Shown one piece after another: positions 24,510-33,072 of a stretch of DNA of 64,000 bases. The notes beneath the pieces are model-generated. The model did not search any database and had not been told where the DNA came from. It saw only the letters and a list, made by a program, of their open reading frames with translations. The DNA comes from Promicromonospora sp. AC04. GTDB lineage: Bacteria; Actinomycetota; Actinomycetes; Actinomycetales; Cellulomonadaceae. Position 1 is the stretch's first letter. Each line of letters starts with the position of its first letter. The stretch spans positions 124,001 through 188,000 of the forward strand of contig NZ_QBUG01000002.1 of NCBI RefSeq assembly GCF_003058225.1, written 5' to 3'. Made by a program: the position numbers and the translations under genes.

Positions 24510-25372
24510 CCGCCACCACGGCCCCGCGCCTCGCGGACCCGGCCGCCCGACGACGGCGGTCGCCGCGGGTAGCCGGCTACGTCACGATGATCTTCGCGAC
24601 CGTCGTCGTCGGCGCCCCGCTGCTGTGGCTGGCGCTCGCGAGCCTCAAGGCCCCCGACGAGCTCTACCAGCTGCCGCTGCAGTGGCTCCCGGCCCGGCCG
24701 GACCTCGACAACTACGCGCAGGCCGCGAGCGCCATCCCGCTCGGCCGGCTGCTGGCCAACAGCATCGGCCTGACGGTCGTCGGCGCCGGTCTCAAGGTAG
24801 TGCTCGGCCTGTGCTGCGCGTACGCGCTGGTCTTCCTGGACTTCCCGTTCAGGAAGGCCGTGTTCGGGCTGGTGATCGTGACCCTGATGATCCCGCCGCA
24901 GATCACGATCATCCCCAACTACACGCTGGTGGCGAGCCTCGGCTGGCTCAACACGTATCAGGGGATCCTCGTGCCGGGACTGGCCAGCGCGTTCGGCACC
25001 TTCCTGTTCCGCCAGCACTTCCTCACGCTGCCTGCCTCCATCCTCGAGGCGGCCGAGCTCGACGGCGCAGGGCACTGGCGCAAGCTGTGGCGGTTCGTCG
25101 TGCCGATGAGCACGCCGACGCTCGCCGCCGTCGCGCTGGTGTCGGTGGTGACGGAGTGGAACGACTACCTGTGGCCGTTCCTGGTCGTCGACCACCCGGA
25201 GACGATGACGCTGCCCGTCGGCCTCACGCTGCTGCAGAACACCGACGGCATGTCGGACTGGGGCGTGCTGCTCGCCGCGACCGTCGTCGTGACCCTCCCC
25301 ATCCTGCTCGTCTTCCTGGTCCTGCAGCGCCGGCTCGTCGACGGCCTCACCGCGGGCGCCGTCACCGGCTGA
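24506..25372 (+). CDS. CUT1 ABC transporter permease (UgpE/MalG-like)
   Basis: A 288-residue permease whose GTG overlaps the stop of the previous gene (GTGA). It has six hydrophobic helices and the EAA motif LEAAELDGAGHWRKLWRFVVP. It forms the channel with the preceding permease. Confidence 0.9.
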   Translation: MTATTAPRLADPAARRRRSPRVAGYVTMIFATVVVGAPLLWLALASLKAPDELYQLPLQWLPARPDLDNYAQAASAIPLGRLLANSIGLTVVGAGLKVVLGLCCAYALVFLDFPFRKAVFGLVIVTLMIPPQITIIPNYTLVASLGWLNTYQGILVPGLASAFGTFLFRQHFLTLPASILEAAELDGAGHWRKLWRFVVPMSTPTLAAVALVSVVTEWNDYLWPFLVVDHPETMTLPVGLTLLQNTDGMSDWGVLLAATVVVTLPILLVFLVLQRRLVDGLTAGAVTG

Positions 25373-25470
25373 GCCGCGACAGCCACAGCCCTGGTCCCCA
25401 CCCACCGCCCACCAGACCCCCGCACCCTGACCTGGGTGCGCGACCTTCCCGTGAGCTCAAGGAGCATCCC

Positions 25471-26853
25471 GTGTCCCACAGTCCTGCCCGCCGCGCCGCC
25501 AGGCGTGCGCGCACCGTCGTCGTCACCGCGCTCGCCGCGGCCACCGCCCTGACCATCACCGCGTGCGCCGGCCCGAGCGTCGGCGCGACCGCCGGATCCG
25601 ACGACGCGACCGCCGAGGCCGTCGACTGGTCGCAGGTCGAGCCGGCCAAGGAGATCACCTGGTGGAGCAACCACCCGGGCGAGTCGAAGGTGGTCGAGGA
25701 GAAGTTCATCGACGAGTTCAAGGCCGAGACCGGCATCAGCGTGAACCTCGTGACCGCGGGTGCCGACTACGACGAGGTCGCGCAGCGCTTCCAGGCGGCA
25801 TCGCAGACGGACGAGCTGCCGGACCTCGTCATCGCGTCCGACGTGTGGTGGTTCCGCTACCACCTGAACGACCAGATCATGCCCCTCGACGACGTCATGG
25901 AGTTCCTCGACGCCGACGCCGCTGACTTCCAGCCCGCGCTGTACTCCGACTACGAGTACGACGACCAGCACTGGGCCGTGCCGTACGCGCGCTCGACTCC
26001 GCTGTTCTACTACAACAAGGACCTGTGGGCCGGCGCCGGCCTCCCCGACCGCGGCCCGGAGACCTGGGCCGAGCTCGAGGAGTGGGACGCCTCCCTCAAG
26101 AAGGAGGTCCCCGAGAAGGGTTCGACGTTCGGCCTGTCGACCGGCCCGTCGTGGGGCGCCTGGTGGTTCGAGAACATGATCTGGGGCCAGGGCGGGGCGT
26201 ACTCGGACGGCTTCGAGCTCACCCTCGACGCCCCTGAGGCGATCGCGGGCGGCCAGTTCGTGCACGACCTCTTCCACGAGTCGGGTGTGGCGACGCTGTC
26301 GGCGGACGACGCGATGGCCGACTTCTCGTCCGGCCTCATCGCCTCCACCATCGGCTCGACGGGCTCGCTCAAGGGCGCGCTCGACGCGGCGAAGTTCGAC
26401 GTCGGTACGGCCTACCTGCCCGACGGCCCGCAGGGCGGGGGCACCCCGACCGGCGGCACGGGCCTCGCCATCCCGTCGTCCAAGACCCCGGAGGAGCAGC
26501 TCGCGGCCGCGATGTTCCTCGAGTTCCTCACCAACACCGAGAACACCGCCGCGTTCTCGCAGAACACGGGCTACATGCCCGTGCGCACCTCCGCGGTGGA
26601 GAGCGACACGATGACAAAGACCTACGAGCAGACGCCGCAGTTCCGTACCGCGGTGGACCAGCTCGCCGACAAGGCCCGCAAGCAGGACGACGTCCGCGTC
26701 TTCGTGCCCGGCGCCGACGCGCTGCTCAACGAGGCCCTCGAGCAGATAGTCATCGAGGGCACCGACCCGAAGACGGCGTTCGAGTCGGTCACGCCGCGCA
26801 TCGAGACGGCGTACACCGAGAACGTGGAGCCGTACCTGGGCGCGCAGGACTGA
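25471..26853 (+). CDS. UgpB-like substrate-binding lipoprotein
   Basis: A 460-residue binding protein. GTG 25471 has AAGGAG six bases upstream. The signal peptide ends at a TITAC lipobox. The mature start ITWWSNHPGESKVVEEKFIDEF and later WAVPYARSTPLFYYNKDLW are typical of glycerol-3-phosphate / sugar binding proteins of family 1. The ligand cannot be fixed: no catabolic gene lies next to the operon. It ends 11 bp before an imperfect hairpin. Confidence 0.9.
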   Translation: MSHSPARRAARRARTVVVTALAAATALTITACAGPSVGATAGSDDATAEAVDWSQVEPAKEITWWSNHPGESKVVEEKFIDEFKAETGISVNLVTAGADYDEVAQRFQAASQTDELPDLVIASDVWWFRYHLNDQIMPLDDVMEFLDADAADFQPALYSDYEYDDQHWAVPYARSTPLFYYNKDLWAGAGLPDRGPETWAELEEWDASLKKEVPEKGSTFGLSTGPSWGAWWFENMIWGQGGAYSDGFELTLDAPEAIAGGQFVHDLFHESGVATLSADDAMADFSSGLIASTIGSTGSLKGALDAAKFDVGTAYLPDGPQGGGTPTGGTGLAIPSSKTPEEQLAAAMFLEFLTNTENTAAFSQNTGYMPVRTSAVESDTMTKTYEQTPQFRTAVDQLADKARKQDDVRVFVPGADALLNEALEQIVIEGTDPKTAFESVTPRIETAYTENVEPYLGAQD

Positions 26854-26863
26854 GCACGACCTC

Positions 26864-26928
26864 TTGTTGTGAGCGCAGCCATTGCGCCCAGAGCGGGCAG
26901 GCAGTCGCAACGGTTGCGCTCACGACAA
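26864..26928. terminator. Imperfect hairpin after the UgpB-like gene (family B)
   Basis: Arms 26864-26886 and 26906-26928 match at 20 of 23 positions (TTGTTGTGAGCGCAGCC...). They resemble the perfect 19-bp hairpin at 6182-6242, including a GTCGCAACGG segment. It lies 11 bp after the stop codon, so a terminator is likely. No gene is seen from here to 27148. Confidence 0.55.
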
Positions 26929-27148
26929 AGGTCGGGGGAGATCGGCGGCCGACCAGGACCGTCGAGTCGCGCGCTCGCATCCTTTGCGGTCGGCGGGTGG
27001 GAGCCTGTCAAACGCGGCCGATCAGCCTCGATCTACCGAACCTGAGTGCCAGCTAGCAACCCTGCAGGTCAGAGCGTTACGCACAAATCTACCCAACTCA
27101 CCACATAACACACTTCTCCGGGCAGATCGCGGCTGGCAACATGCTCAC

Positions 27149-27751
27149 ATGGGCCACACAGAGGACACCCGCCGCGCGGCGCTTGAAGTCACGCTCGCCG
27201 AGTTCAATGCACTTCGTTCGGAAATGGTCGCGCGCGTTTCGGCCCAGACGGCAAGCATCGGCATCAGCGTGACCGCGTTCGGCGCTTTCTTCAGTTTCGG
27301 GGATGATACGGCAACAACATTCATTCCGATTGCAGCAATGTCTATGAGTCTGTTGAGCGTCTCTAACTGGTACTGGATTCTGTTCCTCGGCATGTACATT
27401 CGGCGGGACATCTGGCCGAGGCTTCAGGAACTAGGCGAGCAGACAGATTCGCCCGGATGGGAGCGCTTCGCCGCGGGCCACGCGCTCAAACCGAAATTTG
27501 TGTTGCTCGGAACATTTTTTGAATTCGCGGCGCCGGCGACGTTCTTTGTCTTCGCCATTCTGTCAATCTTTCGGTCGCCGCCAAGTGGGGCGTGGATGTG
27601 GGTCACGGACATTATCTGCATAATTGCCACTCTGGCCGCTCCAGCCTGGATAGCGCTGACCTTTCACTTTGAGGCAAGGAACGAGCCGCCGCTGCCCGCC
27701 GAGCACGAGGGCCCATCGCACACCGCAGCGCGCGTGCCCTCGCCCACGTGA
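27149..27751 (+). CDS. Unknown four-helix membrane protein, AT-richer than its neighbours
   Basis: A 200-residue protein with an N-terminal amphipathic helix and four likely membrane segments (about residues 34-50, 56-78, 118-142 and 150-172). The C-terminus is charged and Pro-rich. Codons are clearly less GC-biased than in neighbouring genes (many AAA, TTT, ATT and ACA), which points to recent acquisition. No recognisable motif or Shine-Dalgarno sequence. It interrupts the Moco genes between moaA and moaE. Confidence 0.7.
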   Translation: MGHTEDTRRAALEVTLAEFNALRSEMVARVSAQTASIGISVTAFGAFFSFGDDTATTFIPIAAMSMSLLSVSNWYWILFLGMYIRRDIWPRLQELGEQTDSPGWERFAAGHALKPKFVLLGTFFEFAAPATFFVFAILSIFRSPPSGAWMWVTDIICIIATLAAPAWIALTFHFEARNEPPLPAEHEGPSHTAARVPSPT

Positions 27752-27835
27752 TCCGGTGCGGCACAGGTGCTACCGACAGCCGGTCCAGAGAGTCGACCTA
27801 CGCACTTGTCAGGTGCGCTGGATGGCTACCAGAAT

Positions 27836-28255
27836 CTAGAGACCGACCCATTCGGACTCGCCGTCCGTGAACTGCTGCTTCTTCCAGATCGGCACCTCGG
27901 CCTTGATGCGCTCCACGAGCAGGGAGCACGCCTCGAACGCCTCCTTGCGGTGCCCGGCCGACGCTGACGCCACGAGCGCGACGTCCCCCACCTCGAGGTG
28001 CCCGTACCGGTGCGTCGCGGCCACCCGGAGGCCGGTCTCGTCGGCCACCGCCTGACACACTTTTTGCAGGACGGCGGTCGCGTCGGGGTGCGCCTCGTAG
28101 TCGAGGCTCGTGACGTCGCGGCCGCCGTCGTCCGAGCGGACCACGCCCCGGAACGTGACCACCGCGCCGCACTCGGGCGCGGCCACTACCGCCTCGACGG
28201 CGTGCCCGACGGCGTCGTCGAGCACCTCCTGCGTCACGCGCACGACCTCGTCCAT
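27836..28255 (-). CDS. moaE: Molybdopterin synthase catalytic subunit MoaE
   Basis: A 139-residue MoaE. Diagnostic segments are GAVVTFRGVVRSDDGGRDVTSLDYEAH, then HRYGHLEVGDVALVASASAGHRKEAFEAC and the catalytic C-terminal block ERIKAEVPIWKKQQFTDG with the essential Lys residues. GAGGG lies upstream of ATG 28255. It is 46 bp downstream of moeA on the same strand. Its partner MoaD (small subunit) is not in the window. Confidence 0.95.
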   Translation of the reverse strand: MDEVVRVTQEVLDDAVGHAVEAVVAAPECGAVVTFRGVVRSDDGGRDVTSLDYEAHPDATAVLQKVCQAVADETGLRVAATHRYGHLEVGDVALVASASAGHRKEAFEACSLLVERIKAEVPIWKKQQFTDGESEWVGL

Positions 28256-28301
28256 CACGTATCCCTCGTTCCAGAGTCCTCGTCCGCCGGCGGGTGCGGT
28301 G

Positions 28302-29771
28302 TCAAAGCGGCCACACGGCCACCTCGGCACCCGGTTCGAGCGTAGTCGCGGCGGCGGGGACCTCGATCAGCACGTCCGCGGCGGCCATCGACGCCACGAG
28401 GTGCGAGCCGGGTCCGCCGACGACGGCGACGCGCGGCGTCACCGAGCCCGTCGGCACCGCGGCGCCGGCAGACCCTGCCGAGTCCGTCGGCACCGTCGAG
28501 CCGGCCGAGCCAGCCGACCCCGCCGAGTCCGCCGAGCCCGCCGGTCGAGAACCCGCCGCGCCGCCGCCGCGCACCCAGCGCCCGCGCAGCAGCTGCCGCT
28601 TCCCGGCCGGGGAGCCGATCGCGCCGTCGAGCACCGCCGCGACCCGCTCGACCGGCGGCAGGCCGCCCGCCCGCCGCAGGATGTCCCGGAGGAACACCAC
28701 GAACGAGACCTGCGCGCTGACGGGGTTGCCCGGGAAGGCGAGCACGGGCGTGCCGTTGATGCGGCCGAGGCCCTGGGGGCCGCCGGGCTGCATGGCAACC
28801 GAGCGAAAGGTGACCTCCGGCAGGGCGTCCTTGACCACCTCGTACGCGCCCTGGCTGACGCCCCCGGTCGTGAGCACGAGGTCGCACAGCGCCGCTGCGC
28901 GTTCCAGGCCGACGCGCACGATCTCCGGGTCGTCGGGGACGGTCAGGCGCAGGCCGACCCGCCCGCCCGCGGCCCGGACGGCGGCGTCCAGCGCCGGGCC
29001 GTTGGCGTCCCAGATCTGGCCGGGGCCGGGCTCGCCGTCCGCCGCGACGAGCTCGCTGCCCGTGGACACGACCGCCACCGAGACCGGCACCAGGACCGTC
29101 AGCCGGGCGATACCGCACGCCGCGGCCGCGGCCACGTGGTGCGGCGCCAGGACGGTCCCGGCCCGCAGCACGACGGCGCCCGGAGCGACGTCGGACCCCG
29201 ACTCCCGGACGAACTCCCCGGCCGCCCGCCCGCGTGCCACCACGACGTGCGTCGCCGAGGCCGCCGGAGCGGCCGCGGCCCCGTTGCCCGCCGCCACGTT
29301 GCCCGCCCCGGCGTCGCCCGCCACCGTGTCGCCCGCCTCCGCGGTGCCCACCGCCGCGGTGCCCGCCCCCGCGGTGCCCGGCGCCCTGTTGAAGGTCATG
29401 TGGTCGGTGTCCTCGACGGGGATCACGGCGTCCGCGCCGTCGGGCATTGGTGCGCCGGTCATGATCCGGACCGCGGTGCCCGGCTCCAGCGGAGCCGGCT
29501 CGCCCGGCGCGGCGGCGACGTCGCCCGCCACGGGCAGGGTGACGGGCGCGCCCGGGGCGGCCGAGGCGACGTCGGCGGCGCGCACCGCGAACCCGTCCAT
29601 CTGCGAGTTGCGGAAGCGCGGCAGCGGCCCCGGGGCGACGACGTCGCGCGCCAGGACCCGGCCGAGCACGCCCCGGTCGATAGACACCTCCGTGGCCGGC
29701 CGGTCGGCGAGCTCCGCGAGGAGCTCCGCGACGTCGGTCCGGTGCTGTTCCACGTCCACGCGCTCGCTCAT
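28302..29771 (-). CDS. moeA: Molybdopterin molybdenumtransferase MoeA with two Ala/Gly/Ser-rich insertions
   Basis: A 489-residue MoeA that inserts molybdenum into adenylylated molybdopterin. Conserved motifs are NSQMDGFAVR, TGAPMPDGADAV, STGSEL, TTGGVSQGAYE and FPGNPVSA. It is longer than typical (about 400 residues) because of two low-complexity stretches. One, at about 133-170, is rich in GTAxAG units; another, at about 405-440, is rich in SAGSAG units. TAGGTT six bases before the ATG suggests a leaderless transcript. It is probably co-transcribed with moaE. Confidence 0.95.
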   Translation of the reverse strand: MSERVDVEQHRTDVAELLAELADRPATEVSIDRGVLGRVLARDVVAPGPLPRFRNSQMDGFAVRAADVASAAPGAPVTLPVAGDVAAAPGEPAPLEPGTAVRIMTGAPMPDGADAVIPVEDTDHMTFNRAPGTAGAGTAAVGTAEAGDTVAGDAGAGNVAAGNGAAAAPAASATHVVVARGRAAGEFVRESGSDVAPGAVVLRAGTVLAPHHVAAAAACGIARLTVLVPVSVAVVSTGSELVAADGEPGPGQIWDANGPALDAAVRAAGGRVGLRLTVPDDPEIVRVGLERAAALCDLVLTTGGVSQGAYEVVKDALPEVTFRSVAMQPGGPQGLGRINGTPVLAFPGNPVSAQVSFVVFLRDILRRAGGLPPVERVAAVLDGAIGSPAGKRQLLRGRWVRGGGAAGSRPAGSADSAGSAGSAGSTVPTDSAGSAGAAVPTGSVTPRVAVVGGPGSHLVASMAAADVLIEVPAAATTLEPGAEVAVWPL

Positions 29772-29777
29772 GTCCGC

Positions 29778-29783
29778 AACCTA
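29778..29783 (-). promoter_or_regulatory. -10-like TAGGTT of a leaderless moeA transcript
   Basis: On the minus strand TAGGTT is followed by six bases and then ATG 29771. No Shine-Dalgarno sequence is present. Confidence 0.4.
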
Positions 29784-29915
29784 TCCCGGAGCCGCCCCGC
29801 CCGGGCGGTACCGACCTCCGCCAGCCGTGTTGCTCTGCGTGGTCATCGTCTGCTCGGCGCAAGAACCACCCGGCGATGAGGTGTACTACCCCGGGGCCGC
29901 GCGCAAGAATCAACC

Positions 29916-30554
29916 ATGTACATCCACGCGCTGAGCAACAACGGGACCACGCCCGACGGCGTCCTCGTGCGCCGGGACTCGTGGACCCATGACGGTCTGC
30001 GGGTCCTCGACTCCGTGCTGGCCATGCGCCCCGTGCCCGACGTCGTGCTGCATGCCAGGCAGCGCGTCGAGTACGACGGCGACATCCGCGGCTGGGTGCG
30101 TTACTCCCTGCAGCGCGAGCCCGGCGGCGTGGACGTCGCGTTCGAGCGCGCCGACCTGCCGCCCGGCGTCGGGAACGGCGTCCCCTCGTTCGCGCGGTAC
30201 CTGCTGGTGCTGGAGCTCGCGACCGTCGGCGCCTGGGTCGAGTACACCCAGCTCGACGACGCCGACCCGACGCGCACGCGGCAGGCCCTGCTGGTCCGCA
30301 CCGACACCCAGCCGCTCGTGCTGCCCGACGGCGTCTCGACGTCGGCGATGCGCATCGACCAGCTCCTCGACGGCACCCCCGCGAACGCGTTCTGGTGCGA
30401 CAACTTCGGTGTGCTCCAGGCCGACTACATCGAGACGTTCCCCGACGGCAGCGTGATCACCGGCATCTCGTGGCGCACCACGTGGGAGGGCATCGAGCCA
30501 TGGCTCGACGACGAGGTGCGCGCCGCACTGAACGCCACCGGCATCCTGGCGTAA
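29916..30554 (+). CDS. Unknown 212-residue protein
   Basis: A soluble-looking, acidic protein beginning MYIHALSNNGTTPDGVLVRRD. It has an even alternation of beta-strand-like segments and no membrane helix, signal peptide or motif that I recognise. No convincing Shine-Dalgarno sequence is seen. It is divergent from moeA and converges with the DUF1918/DUF1876 gene only 17 bp away. The sequence upstream (29827-29840) contains GTGTTGCTCTGCGT, one arm of the hairpin at 45179. Confidence 0.7.
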   Translation: MYIHALSNNGTTPDGVLVRRDSWTHDGLRVLDSVLAMRPVPDVVLHARQRVEYDGDIRGWVRYSLQREPGGVDVAFERADLPPGVGNGVPSFARYLLVLELATVGAWVEYTQLDDADPTRTRQALLVRTDTQPLVLPDGVSTSAMRIDQLLDGTPANAFWCDNFGVLQADYIETFPDGSVITGISWRTTWEGIEPWLDDEVRAALNATGILA

Positions 30555-30571
30555 CCGGCCCGGCCCAGGGC

Positions 30572-31060
30572 TTACCTGTGCAGGTGCGCCCGGTGCCCGA
30601 CCGCCGCCGAGACGTCCGCCTCGGCCACGGCGAGCAGCCGGTCGGCCAGCCGCCGCAGCGCCCGGCCGGCGGCGATCTCGTCGCCGATCAGAGGCACCTC
30701 GTCGTCGTCCGGTGACTTCCTGGCGTGCCCGACGCCGCGCAGCGCGTCCGGCGGACCGTTCATCACGGTTGCCTCCGCCGTCGTGCTGCCCGCCGTCTCG
30801 ACCAGGGTGATCCGGACGTCCCAGGTGAGCGCGCGCCCCTGGCGCGCCTCGCTCCACTCGCCCGAGCCCGCCTCGGTCTGCGGGTCCACGAACGTGTCCG
30901 CGCCCGGGTAGACGAGCGTCTCCTCGCCGGTGTCGGACCACCGCACCCGGTAGGGCGGCGAACCGTCGCCGTGGGGACACTCGGTCACCACGCCGTCGCG
31001 TACCGCGCCGCCGACCACTCCGGACGCCGTGACGATCCGGTCGCCCACTGCTGCTCTCAT
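30572..31060 (-). CDS. DUF1918 + DUF1876 fusion protein
   Basis: A 162-residue protein. The N-terminal half resembles DUF1918 (VGDRIVTASG...HGDGSPPYRVRWSDTGEE). The C-terminal half resembles DUF1876 (WDVRITLVETAGSTTAEATV...GVGHARKSPDD...IGDEIAAGRALRRLADRLL). Both domains are common in actinobacteria, often as separate short proteins, and their function is not established. AGGAGGA lies just upstream of ATG 31060. Confidence 0.8.
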   Translation of the reverse strand: MRAAVGDRIVTASGVVGGAVRDGVVTECPHGDGSPPYRVRWSDTGEETLVYPGADTFVDPQTEAGSGEWSEARQGRALTWDVRITLVETAGSTTAEATVMNGPPDALRGVGHARKSPDDDEVPLIGDEIAAGRALRRLADRLLAVAEADVSAAVGHRAHLHR

Positions 31061-31134
31061 CGGGTCCTCCTCGCGTCGTTGCGATCCCCTCCATCATCTC
31101 CCCGGATGCCCCGGCGTGTCAGGCGTACCGGCAA

Positions 31135-31377
31135 CTCGTGCGGCATCGGACCCACGCCGAGCGGGAGGCCCGGCTGGTCGAGGACGGCGTTCCGCCCGAG
31201 GCGCTGGCCCGGCCGCGCAGCCCGATCGGGCTGGACCTCGGTGCGCGCACCCCGGACGAGACCGCCGTCTCGATCGCGGCGGAGATGATCGCGGCCAGGT
31301 CGGGCGCCTCGGCCCGCCCCCTGAGCAAGACGAAAGGCCCGATCCACGGCACGATCAAGGAGAGCCAAGGAGGCTAG
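31135..31377 (+). pseudogene. C-terminal remnant of an XdhC/CoxI-family gene
   Basis: About 80 codons (RHRTHAEREARLVEDGVPP, then PIGLDLGARTPDETAVSIAAEM and GPIH) match the extreme C-terminus of XdhC-type proteins, which insert or protect sulfurated Moco in xanthine-dehydrogenase-family enzymes. The rest of the Rossmann domain and the N-terminal domain are missing, and the upstream sequence is unrelated. The open frame uses GTG 31138 but lacks a ribosome-binding site of its own. The remnant ends at a TAG 4 bp before the HicB-like start and supplies AAGGAGG for it. It suggests loss of a molybdenum hydroxylase locus. Confidence 0.7.
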
Positions 31378-31381
31378 AGAG

Positions 31382-31636
31382 ATGACCACGACCTACCGAG
31401 CCACCGTTACTCGCGAGGACGGCTGGTGGATGATCCACGTCCCCGAGATCGACGGCCTCACCCAGTCTCGCCGCCTCGCTGACGCCGGCCAGATGGCCCG
31501 CGAGCTCATCGCCGTCACCCTCGACGCCGCTCTTGACGACATCGAAGTAGACGTGAGCACCAAGCACGTCGCAGGCCTCGCTGCAGGCGAGATCGATTAC
31601 GCCGTGTCCGGTGAATCGCCGAGCCGTCGGCCCTAA
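31382..31636 (+). CDS. HicB-like antitoxin, orphan
   Basis: An 84-residue protein with the HicB fold start: YRATVTREDGWWMIHVPEIDGLTQSRRLADAGQMARELIAVTLD. AAGGAGG precedes the ATG. HicB usually neutralises the HicA RNase encoded next to it, but no HicA-like ORF lies on either side. The C-terminal HTH or RHH part seen in longer HicB proteins is missing. It could be a solitary antitoxin or a remnant. Confidence 0.75.
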   Translation: MTTTYRATVTREDGWWMIHVPEIDGLTQSRRLADAGQMARELIAVTLDAALDDIEVDVSTKHVAGLAAGEIDYAVSGESPSRRP

Positions 31637-31668
31637 CGCACGCCCGCCGACGAAAGCGACGGTATCGC

Positions 31669-31674
31669 TACGAT
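31669..31674 (+). promoter_or_regulatory. -10-like TACGAT of a leaderless transcript
   Basis: TACGAT ends six bases before ATG 31681, matching the TANNNT-N6-start arrangement seen at several genes in this window. Confidence 0.4.
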
Positions 31675-31680
31675 CGGTCC

Positions 31681-32427
31681 ATGACCGCCTCGGGCAAGAA
31701 CGCTCTGCAGCCACCTGCACCGGGGCCGATCTCACGGCGCGGTCGAGTAGCCCTGTTGCTCGCGTCGGCCGCTGTCGGACTGTTCGTTGTCGCGACGTTG
31801 GAGTCCTGGGCTTGGATGGCGTACTCGTGGCGCGTCCTGCCGTTGCAGATGTGGTGGTTCTTGGACAACGGCGGCAGCAATGGTCTCCTGCCGGAGAACG
31901 TCGGGGCGGTGCTGGTACGGAGTGCGTCCTACCTGGTGGGCCTCGCCATGACGGTTGCTGTGTCTGTGCTCATAGTCCGGCACCGCCGCACTCTCAATAC
32001 GTTCCGGCTGACCGTGGCGTTGATGTGCCTCGCCGTGGCCATCGGCATCACGCCGTGGGCGTCGTCGGCGCTGTTTCAGGGAACGAATGGTCTGACCCAT
32101 CGCGACGCGCTGCAGGATTTCCGCACGCTGCGCCCCGGGCTCGACCGCGTCGTGGAATGGTTCGCCGACAACGGTGAACAGGGCTACTCCGTCGAGTTGC
32201 CCGCGACTCTTGGCTTCGTGTCCGTGACGGGAACCGTCGACGTCGCGGGATCGGAGCAGGCAGGAACTCTCACGATCTTCGTCCCGCAGTGGGCTCGGCT
32301 TGTTGACGACGCGGGCGGCTATTTCTACTCGCCTGCCGCGAGCCCCGCGGGGTACGACATGCGCGGCATGGCCTGTGAGGACCCGACTCCCATCGAGGAC
32401 GGATGGTGGACCTGCGGTATGGCTTGA
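31681..32427 (+). CDS. Unknown membrane protein with three predicted helices
   Basis: A 248-residue protein. It has three hydrophobic segments (about residues 22-45, 75-100 and 108-130), then an extracytoplasmic domain of about 115 residues with two Cys near the end (MACEDPTPI...WWTCGMA) that could pair. No family is recognised. Codon use is slightly less GC-biased than the average here. It probably has a leaderless start. Confidence 0.65.
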   Translation: MTASGKNALQPPAPGPISRRGRVALLLASAAVGLFVVATLESWAWMAYSWRVLPLQMWWFLDNGGSNGLLPENVGAVLVRSASYLVGLAMTVAVSVLIVRHRRTLNTFRLTVALMCLAVAIGITPWASSALFQGTNGLTHRDALQDFRTLRPGLDRVVEWFADNGEQGYSVELPATLGFVSVTGTVDVAGSEQAGTLTIFVPQWARLVDDAGGYFYSPAASPAGYDMRGMACEDPTPIEDGWWTCGMA

Positions 32428-32614
32428 GCGGTCCTAGCTCACTACCCGACACCCACCACAACTCCGAAACCACGGACACTGTGGCCAGGCCATTCGCAGG
32501 ACAGGCCTTCGTGCGTTCTGGACGGCATCTTGCGCAGCGCCGACGCTCGGCTACTGGATGAAGCGGTCGCACCTGTGCGAGGTCGGCTGCTTGGTCGGCG
32601 CATCTGACGTGGGC

Positions 32615-32968
32615 TCAGTCCAGGTGGTGCACGACGTTGATCACGTTGCCGTCCGGCGCCCGCACGAGGAACCGGCGCACGCCCCACGGCTCCGTGGTGA
32701 GCGGGTGCACGATCTCGTAGCCGAGCCGCTGCGCCTCTTCGTAAGCGGCGTCGACGTCCGGCGTGTGGACCGAGATCACCGAGTCCTCGGGTGACGTCGC
32801 ATCGCCCGTCACGAGCTGGACGTGCGCCCCGGTATCGGGGGAGGTGTAGCGGGCCACCCAGCCCAGGTTGAGCTCCTCGGTGCTGAGCCCGAGGTAGTCG
32901 GCGTAGAAGCTCTTCGCCGTCTCGATGTCGGCCACTCGAAGGTTGGCCGTGATGCGTGCGGCGCGCAT
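32615..32968 (-). CDS. VOC/glyoxalase-family protein
   Basis: A 117-residue single VOC module pair: ITANLRVADIETAKSFYADYLGL at the start, SPDTGAHVQLVTGD in the middle and FLVRAPDGNVINVVHHLD at the end. GGGAGGG lies upstream of ATG 32968; the earlier start in the open frame is rejected. Members include glyoxalases and antibiotic-binding proteins; the metal ligands cannot be assigned with certainty, so the activity is open. It stands alone, divergent from the S66 peptidase. Confidence 0.82.
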   Translation of the reverse strand: MRAARITANLRVADIETAKSFYADYLGLSTEELNLGWVARYTSPDTGAHVQLVTGDATSPEDSVISVHTPDVDAAYEEAQRLGYEIVHPLTTEPWGVRRFLVRAPDGNVINVVHHLD

Positions 32969-33060
32969 TGTGCCCTCCCGTGTACGGATATCCGCGATGT
33001 TCGTCCGAACGCCGCGGCCTGTCCACTCAGGTCGAAGCGGACCCATACCCGATGTGGATC

Positions 33061-33066
33061 TAGGCT
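33061..33066 (+). promoter_or_regulatory. -10-like TAGGCT of a leaderless S66 peptidase transcript
   Basis: TAGGCT ends six bases before ATG 33073. The same hexamer occurs before the importer permease at 23507. Confidence 0.45.
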
Positions 33067-33072
33067 GCTGGC

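Noticed and set aside
27752-27835. Terminator between the 27149 gene and moaE
   Set aside because: Only a weak GCAC...GTGC stem is visible, unlike the strong hairpins in other convergent gaps.
32428-32614. Possible small gene between the 31681 gene and the VOC gene
   Set aside because: Short frames only, no ribosome-binding site and no recognisable product.
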